Part shown: positions 7,022 through 13,158 of the stretch, one piece after another | Layout: the number at the start of each line of letters is the position of its first letter | How positions within the stretch are numbered: the first letter of the stretch is position 1 | Source: Treponema sp. | Lineage (GTDB): Bacteria; Spirochaetota; Spirochaetia; Treponematales; Treponemataceae | Assembly (NCBI GenBank): GCA_016282455.1 | Contig: JAEEKM010000253.1 | Coordinates: forward strand, 1-13,158 | DNA length: 13,158 nt | Direction of reading: 5' to 3' | Notes under the pieces: model-generated | The model's input: only the letters and a program-made list of their open reading frames with translations | The model's database searches: none | Told to the model about the DNA's origin: nothing | Made by a program: the position numbers and the translations under genes

Positions 7022-7632
7022 TTGTCTGTGTAACAGGACCCATGGCGGCAGGTAAAAATCTTGCTTCGGAAATTCTCTGTGAAAGGGGCTTTGCCTGTGT
7101 GGATGCAGACCTTCTTGTTCACGAGGCGGTGGAAAATGCAAAAGAGGAAATTTTAAAAACTTTCTCTTCGCTTGCAAAAGAAAAAAACATCAGTCTCTTA
7201 AACGAAGACGGAAAAATAAACCGGCGTGCTCTGGGTTCCCTTATTTTTTCTGACCCGGCTTTAGTGCAGAAACAGGAGTCTATAGTTTACCCCCAGGTGA
7301 ATGCCCTTTTTGAAAAGTTTATTAGCGATAATAATGGAAGAAACCTTGCAATAAATGCCACTGTCCTTTACAAAGTGCCGCTCATGAGAAAAACAGACTG
7401 CGTGCTTTATGTTGACGCTCCCTTTTTGCAGAGACTTTTGCGTGCTCACAAAAGGGATAAAATGCTTTTTAAAGATATATTGAAGCGTTTTTTGCGCCAG
7501 AAAAATCTTTTTGCTAAATATAAAAAATCAAATGCCGATACTGTGAGAGTATGGAATGTCGGCTCCAGGGCTTCTCTGGAAAGGAAAATAGATTCCTTCC
7601 TCAGAAATCACATGCCTTCCGACAGGGGATAG
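7018..7632 (+). CDS. coaE: Dephospho-CoA kinase (divergent P-loop, TTG start)
   Basis: Phosphorylates the ribose 3'-hydroxyl of dephospho-CoA, the last step of coenzyme A synthesis; cytoplasmic, 204 aa. Family features are the N-terminal P-loop after MIVCVTG, the catalytic-Asp region VDADLLVHE (D29/D31), NRRALGSLIFSDP, ESIVYP (usually ESI.HP), a Q-RLLRAHKRD-type lid, and the late NVGS motif. The P-loop reads GPMAAGKN (7-14) where GxxxxGK[S/T] is expected, so the Mg2+-contacting Ser/Thr is replaced by Asn. TTG 7018 overlaps the polA stop (TTGA) and follows a GGGGG run by 8 nt. Starting there gives exactly the usual family N-terminus. polA and coaE are neighbours in many bacteria, often with mutM between them, which is absent here. 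The call is good, but the unusual P-loop leaves activity to be tested. Confidence 0.85.
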   Translation: MIVCVTGPMAAGKNLASEILCERGFACVDADLLVHEAVENAKEEILKTFSSLAKEKNISLLNEDGKINRRALGSLIFSDPALVQKQESIVYPQVNALFEKFISDNNGRNLAINATVLYKVPLMRKTDCVLYVDAPFLQRLLRAHKRDKMLFKDILKRFLRQKNLFAKYKKSNADTVRVWNVGSRASLERKIDSFLRNHMPSDRG

Positions 7633-7636
7633 CATT

Positions 7637-8734
7637 ATGGAACAGAAAAGAACACTTTGGATAATTCTTGCTTCGGGCATTTTTCTTCTGGTGGTAATTG
7701 GTGCTGCCGTAATCTTGTATGCTCCTGCCATGAACAGGAACACAAATGCACGTGCCCTGAGGGACAGCGGAGAAATATGGGTTTCTCCTGGACTTTCTTC
7801 TTCTTCCTCAACTTAGGTGCCGCCCGCAGCTACTTCTGATTTAACGGCTCCTGCAAAGGACAGTGAGGCCTCTGTAACCCAGGGGCTTGCTTCTCCTGCA
7901 GAGGGTGATTTTTCTGAACTGGATATTTTTGCACAGAACAATCCTGCACAGAATGTTTTTGATCCTTCACAAACCGCTCAGGTACCGGGTGCTCAGACTG
8001 CTCAGTCTCAGGGGGCAGCCGTTACCCAGACAGACAATCTTACAGTCATTGCAAACGGAACAACAAATCTGATTGCAGGAAATACAACCATTGACCTGAA
8101 TGCACTTAAAAACCTTGTGCCTTCTGTTTCAGAAAATGTTACTGCAACAAACCAGGCCGCAGAAAAGGCAATGGAAGAAACTGAAAAAGCTTACCGCGTG
8201 GAAGAGAAGTCCATGATTGAAAAAACAGTTCAGACTTCTCAGGTTGTAAACGTGAATGTAATGCCTTCACAAAGAGTTGTTGAAGAAAAAACTGAAACTA
8301 AGGCTCCTGCAAAAAGCGGCAGTGTAAAGAAAACTTCTACAGCTTCCGCTTCTTCAGAAAGTAAGGCTTCTTCTAAGAGTGTAAAAAACAGCAGCACAAA
8401 AACTTCAACTGCAAAAACTTCTACCGCAAAGCCTTCAGCTGCAAAAACTGCATCAGTTTCTGCTCCTGCAACTCCTGACAGATTCTGGGTTCAGGCCGCA
8501 TCCTTTTCTACAAAGAAAAAGGCAGACGAAGCCCGTGCAACTCTTGATGCAAATAAAATTCAGTGCGAAGTGTTTACTTACAAAGATGATAAGGGAAACC
8601 TTTTCTACCGCGTACGCGTTGGACCTTATACAACAAAGAGTGAAGCAGAGTACTGGAAAAAGAGAATTGACGCAATTCCAGAGTTTGCAACTTCCGGAAG
8701 TTACGTTACAAACACTACTGCAAAAGCAAAGTAA
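7637..8734 (+). pseudogene. SPOR-domain membrane protein interrupted by an in-frame TAG
   Basis: Reading from ATG 7637 (AGGGG Shine-Dalgarno 8 nt upstream) gives a short basic N-terminus, one membrane helix (about residues 7-29) and a Ser-rich stretch. A TAG at codon 60 (7814-7816) follows. The same frame then stays open for 305 more codons: an A/Q/T-rich linker, a Lys/Ala/Ser/Thr-rich low-complexity region, and a C-terminal SPOR domain (about codons 281-358, FWVQAASFSTKKKADEAR...YRVRVGPY). Together these make the classic SPOR architecture of helix, disordered linker and peptidoglycan-binding domain, normally recruited to septal glycan during division. GTG 7817 directly after the TAG has no ribosome site and would lack the membrane helix, so it is unlikely to be an independent start. 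A single C-to-T change (CAG to TAG) would explain it. It may be a nonsense mutation, readthrough or a sequence error. ybaK follows 5 bp after the stop. Confidence 0.8.
8402..8446 (+). repeat. Five-residue tandem repeat in the SPOR-protein linker (TSTAK-like)
   Basis: Three consecutive 15-bp units encode TSTAK, TSTAK and PSAAK, embedded in a wider Lys/Ala/Ser/Thr-rich region. It is a flexible, positively charged spacer reminiscent of histone H1-like tails. Tandem copy number may vary among strains. Confidence 0.7.
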
Positions 8735-8739
8735 AAAGA

Positions 8740-9231
8740 ATGGGTGTTAAAAAAACAAATGCCATGCGCATTCTGGAAGGAATGAAAATTCCCTACGAAG
8801 CACATGAATATGAGGATGACGGAGAACATGCCCTTGCAAAGGGGGCTGCTTCCCTTACCGCAGAAAAACTTGGTCAGGACCCCGAAGCGGTTTTTAAAAC
8901 CATAGTGATGCGAACGGAAACAAAGGAAGTGGTGGTTTTCTGTCAGAGTGCCCTTCATGAAATCAACTTAAAAAAAGCAAGAACTGCCTGTGGTGCAAAA
9001 GAAGTTACTCCCGTAAAGCCGGAAGAACTTCTTTCCCTTACAGGTTATGTCCGAGGCGGCTGTTCACCACTTGGCATGAAAAAGCAGTACCGCACTTTTA
9101 TTGACGAAACTGCCCTTCTTCTTGATAAAGTATTTGTGAGTGCGGGGGTTCGGGGCATGCAGATTGAACTTAAACCCGAAGATTTAGTTCGTGCCTGCAA
9201 TGCTACTACCCTTGATTTAGTTTTGGAATAA
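8740..9231 (+). CDS. ybaK: YbaK/EbsC-family Cys-tRNA(Pro) deacylase
   Basis: Editing enzyme of the YbaK type, 163 aa, known in other bacteria to hydrolyse Cys-tRNA(Pro) made in error by prolyl-tRNA synthetase; cytoplasmic. Family features are the N-terminal MGVKKTNAMRIL, the core AVFKTIVMR with the conserved Lys (K53), and the late TGYVRGGCSPLGMKK motif (101-115). Length matches the family. The ATG lies 5 bp after the SPOR-gene stop and has no good Shine-Dalgarno, so translation probably depends on coupling. If so, the amber codon upstream could reduce its expression. It is the last gene of the polA operon and converges on the amylase gene with only 3 bp between the stops and no visible terminator. 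Confidence 0.93.
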   Translation: MGVKKTNAMRILEGMKIPYEAHEYEDDGEHALAKGAASLTAEKLGQDPEAVFKTIVMRTETKEVVVFCQSALHEINLKKARTACGAKEVTPVKPEELLSLTGYVRGGCSPLGMKKQYRTFIDETALLLDKVFVSAGVRGMQIELKPEDLVRACNATTLDLVLE

Positions 9232-9234
9232 TAA

Positions 9235-10683
9235 TCAGTTTTCTGTAAAAATCTCAAAGCCGGTGCCGGAGTAGGAGAGAGTGTATCCTTCCGGTGCCTG
9301 GAATTTTTGTCCCAGAGAGAGAATGAGGCTTCCCTTTTCTCCGGTGATTTTTGCCGTATACTGACCTGCGTTTGCAGAAAGAACTACTCTTGTGCTAGTC
9401 TCATTTATGCCAAGACTTGACCTGAGTGAAATTAAATAACGGATGTGATTTTTATATGTTCTCTCCGTACCGGGAACAATTTTTCCGCCCAGGTACTGAC
9501 TTTTGTTTTTTGTGCTTGTGTCATCACTTTCGGAAGATGCAAAGTAGTGCTGCCAGGCAACACAGGGGTAACCGGGGTGGGTAAGAATAAGGGCGTATGC
9601 AAGACCAAGGTCTGCGGAGTCTAAGGGCCAGAGTGCCTGGGTACTGCCGGTGTCATGGTTGTCTACAAAAGTAACTGCATCTTCTGCGCTTGCGGCAAAG
9701 ATTGTGTTGGGGCTTGCAAGAAGATTGTAGTTGTTGTTCTGACTGTAAGTGGAAGTTCCGAAGACTGAGTTCAGCATGCCCTTGAGTACAAAGTCAAAAA
9801 CCCGTGATTTTTTTCCCTGAACCTCGTTTACACTGTATGTTGTGGAAGAAACCCACGAAGTCATTTTATCTGTCCAGTTTGTGCTGCTTGTGGAAAAAGA
9901 GTCTGGCCACATTTCGCCTACAGAAAATTCTGCGTCTGTCATTGCATTGTAGTAGCCGGTGTATTTTCCTGCATAACCGCGAACGTAGTCATACCTCCAG
10001 CCTTTAAAACCTGCGTCTTTAAGGACATCATTCATCCAGCTTACGATTTCGTTTTGCACTGTTGTGTTTGTGTGGTCAAGGTCACGGCCGCTTGCGTAAC
10101 TGTCACCTGTGTCTGCATTTCCCCTCATGGAAGAAGGAACTTTGCTCATGTTTGAGTCACTTGTAAAACCTTCGTCTCCTGAACAGATTGCCTTGTAGTT
10201 GCTCCCTTTTACAGTGCCGAAGCTTGGGTTTACAAAATCGCCCCAGCTTGTGCTTCCAACCCGGTGGTTTATTACAATGTCACCTATTGCTTTTGCAGGA
10301 GAGATTGCGTTTATGGAAGCCCTGAGGGTAGAGGAGTTTCCGTACATGGATGTGAGGTTGTTCAATTCTCTGGGTAGATAGCCGTTGTCAGAAAGGGAAT
10401 TTGAAACCGGGGGGAACCATACGTACTCGAAGGTGCCCTTAATCTGGTCTGCGTTTTCTTTTACCACAGTGAACCAGTCTTTTGTGTAACCTGTGCGGGA
10501 ATTACTGTTGCTTGACCAGGTAAAGCCCTGCAGCATTACGTTTGTGGATTCGATTACAATGCTTTCTTCTATTGAAGTGTCATCATCCTCTGAGTAAAGG
10601 GCACCCTCGTTCAGGCAGGAAGTAAAGGTAAAAAGGGTTACCAGGACTGAAATAAAAATGAAAGGAAAAAATGTGTGTTTCAT
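9235..10683 (-). CDS. Secreted GH13 alpha-amylase lipoprotein, plant-like type
   Basis: Hydrolyses internal alpha-1,4 bonds of starch or glycogen, 482 aa. The signal sequence ends in a loose spirochaetal lipobox F20-T-S-C23 followed by an acidic tether (SEDDDTSIEE), so it is probably lipid-anchored outside the inner membrane. GH13 regions are complete: DIVINHR (H140), GWRYDY (R230, nucleophile D232), VGEMW (acid/base E257) and FVDNHDTGSTQ (H343/D344). The wording of these motifs, the PPVS...GYLPRELNNL stretch and GYPCVAWQHYF resemble plant and GH13_6-like amylases more than the Bacillus types. A short C-terminal beta domain ends the protein; I see no separate starch-binding domain. It stands alone, without neighbouring maltose transporters or other glucanases. 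It has its own probable promoter overlapped by a palindrome and no Shine-Dalgarno. Confidence 0.93.
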   Translation of the reverse strand: MKHTFFPFIFISVLVTLFTFTSCLNEGALYSEDDDTSIEESIVIESTNVMLQGFTWSSNSNSRTGYTKDWFTVVKENADQIKGTFEYVWFPPVSNSLSDNGYLPRELNNLTSMYGNSSTLRASINAISPAKAIGDIVINHRVGSTSWGDFVNPSFGTVKGSNYKAICSGDEGFTSDSNMSKVPSSMRGNADTGDSYASGRDLDHTNTTVQNEIVSWMNDVLKDAGFKGWRYDYVRGYAGKYTGYYNAMTDAEFSVGEMWPDSFSTSSTNWTDKMTSWVSSTTYSVNEVQGKKSRVFDFVLKGMLNSVFGTSTYSQNNNYNLLASPNTIFAASAEDAVTFVDNHDTGSTQALWPLDSADLGLAYALILTHPGYPCVAWQHYFASSESDDTSTKNKSQYLGGKIVPGTERTYKNHIRYLISLRSSLGINETSTRVVLSANAGQYTAKITGEKGSLILSLGQKFQAPEGYTLSYSGTGFEIFTEN

Positions 10684-10685
10684 GA

Positions 10686-10704
10686 AAAAGAGTATAACTC
10701 TTTT
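10686..10704. promoter_or_regulatory. Palindrome over the amylase -10, candidate operator
   Basis: A perfect 8-bp inverted repeat with a 3-nt centre, AAAAGAGT-ATA-ACTCTTTT on the + strand. The amylase -10 hexamer (10691-10696) lies within it. A repressor bound here would block transcription. No regulator gene for it is in the window. Confidence 0.5.
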
Positions 10705-10719
10705 AGGAAAAAATTAGAA
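10691..10719 (-). promoter_or_regulatory. Probable promoter of the amylase gene
   Basis: On the minus strand, -10 TATACT (10696-10691, five of six bases match) with a poor -35 TTCTAA (10719-10714) 17 bp upstream. Only 7 nt separate the -10 from the ATG and no ribosome site is present, so transcription may begin at or next to the start codon. Confidence 0.45.
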
Positions 10720-10729
10720 CTACCGGTGA

Positions 10730-10766
10730 GGGGCTGCCCCATAAGTTGTAGTTTTGAGACAGCCCC
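10730..10766 (-). terminator. Hairpin downstream of metQ, probable terminator or interspersed repeat
   Basis: GGGGCTG (10730-10736) pairs perfectly with CAGCCCC (10760-10766), and several further pairs continue inward across an imperfect stem. Lying 10 bp beyond the metQ stop, it probably ends or stabilises that message. In the metQ direction the first T-run (six T) comes only about 16 nt later, so it is not a textbook intrinsic terminator. GGGGCTGTC-type hairpins recur in some genomes, so it may be a repeat element. Confidence 0.5.
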
Positions 10767-10775
10767 GTGGAAAAA

Positions 10776-11585
10776 CTAGAACACTGCGATTACTTCGCCG
10801 TTGGGGTATTCATTTGCAATCCAGTTCTTTACCTTTTCACTCTTAAGGGCGTTTACAAGAGCTTTGATTGCGGGTTTTTCATCGTTACCTGCTTTAACTG
10901 CAATTACGTTCACGTAGGGAGAATCTGCACCTTCTACATAGAGTCCGTCTTCAGTAGCCTTGAGTCCTGCAAGAAGGGCATAGTTTCCGTTGATTGCGGC
11001 AAGGTCTACGTCAGGCAGCATTCTTGTAAGGGAAGCAGCTTCAATTTCTGTAAACTTAAGGTTCTTTGGGTTTTCTGTAACATCCAGTGGAGTTGCAGTT
11101 ACACCGGAACCTTCGCGAAGGGTAATAAATCCTGCAGACTGCAAAAGAAGAAGTGCGCGTCCGCCGTTGGTGGGGTCGTTTGGAATTGCCACAGTGGCTC
11201 CGTTGGGAATGTCAGAAAGATTTTTGTACTTGTTTGAATAAAGTGCAAAGGGTTCAATGTGAATTCCGCCTGCATTTACAAGATGATAGTTTCTTTCTGC
11301 GTTAAAAGATTCCATGTAGGGCAGGTGCTGGAAGTAGTTTGCATCAATTTCGCCAGACTCCAGTGCTTCGTTTGGGGTTACATAATCTGTAAATTCCACA
11401 ACCTCAAGAGTAATTCCCTGTGAAGCAAGGTCTTCCTTTACAAGGTTAAGGATGGATGCGTGTGGAACCGGTGTTGCTCCAACCTTAAGGGTGTTTGTGT
11501 TTCCCTTTTTCTGGCATCCGCTTACAGAAAGTGTCAGAATACCTGCCAGGGCTATTGCTGCTGCCTGTAAAAGTGTTTTTTTCAT
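10776..11585 (-). CDS. metQ: Methionine ABC transporter substrate-binding lipoprotein (MetQ/NlpA)
   Basis: Captures L-methionine (or a related ligand) for the MetNI transporter, 269 aa. A signal peptide ends at lipobox V21-S-G-C24. The mature protein shows the NlpA/MetQ pattern: KVGATPVPHASIL, FTDYVTPNEALESGEIDANYFQHLPYM, VAIPNDPTNGGRALLLLQSAG and DLAAINGNYAL. ATG 11585 is preceded by AGGAG with 6-nt spacing. A TTG 18 bp further upstream is in frame, but the ribosome site lies inside that extension, so I reject it. Treponemes carry a known lipoprotein of this family, Tp32. No metN or metI is visible beside it; the gene is alone, with its own promoter and a 3' hairpin. The partner transporter is presumably elsewhere. 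Ligand assignment rests on family only. Confidence 0.92.
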   Translation of the reverse strand: MKKTLLQAAAIALAGILTLSVSGCQKKGNTNTLKVGATPVPHASILNLVKEDLASQGITLEVVEFTDYVTPNEALESGEIDANYFQHLPYMESFNAERNYHLVNAGGIHIEPFALYSNKYKNLSDIPNGATVAIPNDPTNGGRALLLLQSAGFITLREGSGVTATPLDVTENPKNLKFTEIEAASLTRMLPDVDLAAINGNYALLAGLKATEDGLYVEGADSPYVNVIAVKAGNDEKPAIKALVNALKSEKVKNWIANEYPNGEVIAVF

Positions 11586-11604
11586 GTTCAACTCCTTATT
11601 CAAC

Positions 11605-11621
11605 GGAAAATGATATTTTCC
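11605..11621. promoter_or_regulatory. Inverted repeat in the metQ leader
   Basis: A perfect 7-bp inverted repeat GGAAAAT-gat-ATTTTCC lies between the predicted transcription start and the metQ ribosome site. It could be an operator or a small leader hairpin. The leader (about 50 nt) is too short for the known SAM riboswitches. Confidence 0.5.
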
Positions 11622-11642
11622 TAGAGATTTACTATGTTTTGG

Positions 11643-11671
11643 ATAGTAATGATTATTACACCTTTTGTCAA
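11643..11671 (-). promoter_or_regulatory. Sigma-70-type promoter of metQ
   Basis: On the minus strand, a perfect -35 TTGACA (11671-11666), a 17-bp spacer, then -10 TACTAT (11648-11643). The predicted start near 11636 gives a leader of about 50 nt with AGGAG before the ATG. This is the best promoter match in the window. Confidence 0.75.
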
Positions 11672-11753
11672 GAATGTGGAGAAATTAAAGATTTATTCAA
11701 CTTTTGCCGATACAAAAATGGGATTGTATTTACATTGCTCCAGAATTTGATTT

Positions 11754-11782
11754 TTGGGCAATCTGGGGTTATCCTATATATT
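11754..11782 (+). promoter_or_regulatory. Possible promoter of the Ig-repeat protein gene
   Basis: -10 TATATT (11777-11782, five of six match) with a weak -35 TTGGGC 17 bp upstream. It would start transcription near 11789, just before the GGGAG ribosome site. It is divergent from the metQ promoter; the two share a spacer of about 200 bp in which I see nothing else coding. Confidence 0.4.
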
Positions 11783-11803
11783 AGTAATTAGGGAGCTATG
11801 CAG

Positions 11804-13158
11804 ATGAAAAAGAAACTCGCCTCTTTTGCAATGCTGTTTGTCATTGTTTCAGTCGTCTTTGCTGGTGGTCGTAAGGATATCGAAGAGAAATCTCTCGGTG
11901 CCAGAAACAGCTGGCAGGAATCTTTAGACGTAAATAATAAGCCGGCAGGAAAGTACAATGTGGTCGTTACCGCAGAAGACAAAGCCGGAAATACAACCTC
12001 GGCAGGCCCCTTTAATATTTGGCTTGACCCTGACTCAGACCTTCCTGTGGTGGGCATTACAAACCCTGTGGAAGGAATGCGTGTTCCCGGTAACCTGAAC
12101 ATTGTCGGTACCTGTATTGATGATGATGCAGTTGACCACGTGAGTCTCATTCTTGATGGCAACTACGATGACATTAAAACTGCAACCGGTAAAGAATTCT
12201 GGGCCTACTACCTTGATACAAACAACCTTCACGAAGGCCCCCATACAATAGAAGTATTTGGAACTGATGTTAACGGTTTGAACGGAAATCACGTTTTCCT
12301 TACATGGCAGCTTGACCGCCGTGCTCCTGTTACTGAAGTGCGCAACTACAATATGGGCGAGATTGTAGCGGGCAAAATCAGTCTGGAAGGAGCATCCCTT
12401 GACGGAAACGGAATCAGACAGCTTGAGTATTCACTTGACGGTGGAAAACACTATTCTCTTGCAAAAATAAAGGAAGTAAAACTTCGTGAACCGGATTCAG
12501 AAGGCCGCACAAGTGAATTCTACTTTTCAATCCCTGTAGATACGACAAAATTCCCTGATGGTCCTGCAACCTGCTGGTTTAAGGCAACAGACTGTGCAGG
12601 TTCAGTGGGACGCTTTGCATATCTCTTCTTTATAGATAACACAAAACCAGACGTACGCATTGTTTCTCCCGCAGACGGAGAAGTAAAGAACGGTGTGTTT
12701 ACCGTGGCAGGTTACGCAAAAGACGTAATCGGAATTGAAAAACTAAGCTGGCAGTGGGGCGAACAGACCGGAGACTTTACCCTTATTCCAGGAAACCCCT
12801 ACTGGGTAATAGAAGTTGATTCCCGCGGTAAAATAAAAAGCGAAGTATTCAGCGTTACGGCAGTGGACATTATGGGAAACTCCGTGACCATGAAAAGAAA
12901 TATTCCCCTTAATCAGGAAGCAGATAAACCTGTAGTTACCATTAAGAGCCCTGAACAGAATCTTCTTGTAAACGGCAATGAAGAAAAATTCTTCCTTCGT
13001 GGTATTGCAAAAGATGATGACGGGGTTGTTTCCATAACCTGGAGTCTTGACGGCGGAGAAGAAAGCACTGTAAATACATCTGGTGTATTCTATGCAGAAA
13101 TTCCCGGTCACCTTGACTTTGGCATTCATACCCTTTCCGTATATGCAACAGACAGATT
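11804..13158 (+). CDS. Exported tandem Ig-like repeat protein, 3' end outside window
   Basis: The frame is open from here to the right edge (about 451 codons, no stop), so the gene is truncated by the window. ATG 11804 is chosen because GGAG sits 8 nt upstream; the in-frame ATG at 11798 is only 2 nt from that site. The N-terminus is a classic signal peptide (MKKKLASF, a hydrophobic core, VVFA then GG) with no lipobox Cys, so it is probably exported by signal peptidase I cleavage. After a partial first unit (to about residue 78), Ig-like beta-sandwich units start near P81, P175, P282 and P376. They share openings such as PVVxIxxPxxG and later LDGG or DxxGN turns, with spacings of 94-107 residues. 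No enzymatic motif is seen. Such arrays usually form elongated cell-envelope or adhesive proteins; the specific role is unknown. Confidence 0.85.
   Translation, partial: MKKKLASFAMLFVIVSVVFAGGRKDIEEKSLGARNSWQESLDVNNKPAGKYNVVVTAEDKAGNTTSAGPFNIWLDPDSDLPVVGITNPVEGMRVPGNLNIVGTCIDDDAVDHVSLILDGNYDDIKTATGKEFWAYYLDTNNLHEGPHTIEVFGTDVNGLNGNHVFLTWQLDRRAPVTEVRNYNMGEIVAGKISLEGASLDGNGIRQLEYSLDGGKHYSLAKIKEVKLREPDSEGRTSEFYFSIPVDTTKFPDGPATCWFKATDCAGSVGRFAYLFFIDNTKPDVRIVSPADGEVKNGVFTVAGYAKDVIGIEKLSWQWGEQTGDFTLIPGNPYWVIEVDSRGKIKSEVFSVTAVDIMGNSVTMKRNIPLNQEADKPVVTIKSPEQNLLVNGNEEKFFLRGIAKDDDGVVSITWSLDGGEESTVNTSGVFYAEIPGHLDFGIHTLSVYATDR

Noticed and set aside
9220..9245. Bidirectional terminator between ybaK and the amylase gene
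   Set aside because: The stops are 3 bp apart and no inverted repeat or T-run is present there.
11586..11640. SAM riboswitch or T-box ahead of metQ
   Set aside because: The leader after the predicted start is only about 50 nt, and no conserved riboswitch core or anticodon-like stem is visible.
11788..12292. Minus-strand frames of 85-124 codons at the start of the Ig-repeat gene
   Set aside because: They are antisense to a signal-peptide-bearing, repeat-containing frame with a proper ribosome site, which explains the region better.
1..13158. CRISPR arrays, tRNA or rRNA genes, insertion sequences, phage genes
   Set aside because: I looked on both strands and found no spaced direct repeats, no cloverleaf or rRNA signatures, and no transposase or phage motifs.

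Overview
The window reads as a piece of a spirochaete chromosome, most likely a host-associated or gut/oral Treponema. The signs are a moderate G+C content, loose spirochaetal lipoboxes (MTSC, FTSC, VSGC), a MetQ/NlpA lipoprotein of the kind known in treponemes, and a long secreted protein of tandem Ig-like repeats. The genus is inferred from gene types; no alignment was possible.

Layout, left to right. (1) The C-terminal 75% or so of an acetolactate synthase large subunit (ilvB) runs in from the left edge. It is followed by a short duplicated copy of its own last codons. (2) A probable operon on the + strand holds a small DtxR/MntR-type metal-dependent repressor and a complete polar amino-acid ABC importer (lipoprotein binding protein, permease, ATPase). 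The importer genes are tightly packed or overlapping, and the ATPase appears to start at TTG. (3) A 177-bp spacer rich in inverted repeats leads to a second + strand operon: polA (all three enzymatic domains intact), coaE (overlapping polA, TTG start), a SPOR-domain membrane protein broken by an in-frame TAG, and a YbaK-type Cys-tRNA(Pro) deacylase. (4) Convergent to these, on the - strand, lie a secreted GH13 alpha-amylase lipoprotein of the plant-like type and, upstream of it, a methionine-binding lipoprotein (metQ) with a good sigma-70-type promoter. (5) Divergent from metQ, an exported protein with at least four Ig-like repeats runs off the right edge. It has no stop codon inside the window.

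How the genes work together: the window combines housekeeping functions (branched-chain amino-acid synthesis, DNA repair synthesis, the last step of CoA synthesis, tRNA proofreading) with nutrient scavenging (amino-acid uptake, methionine uptake, extracellular starch hydrolysis). That fits a fermentative host-associated spirochaete. I see no phage, transposon, CRISPR or toxin cassette, and no multi-gene system that looks wholly new. The observations most worth a second look are: the amber codon splitting the SPOR gene; the duplicated ilvB tail that differs only at synonymous bases; two genes (polA and amylase) whose -10 elements lie 6-7 nt before the ATG without a Shine-Dalgarno, suggesting leaderless mRNAs; a palindrome over the amylase -10; and non-canonical residues in the CoaE P-loop, PolA motif A and IlvB active site.
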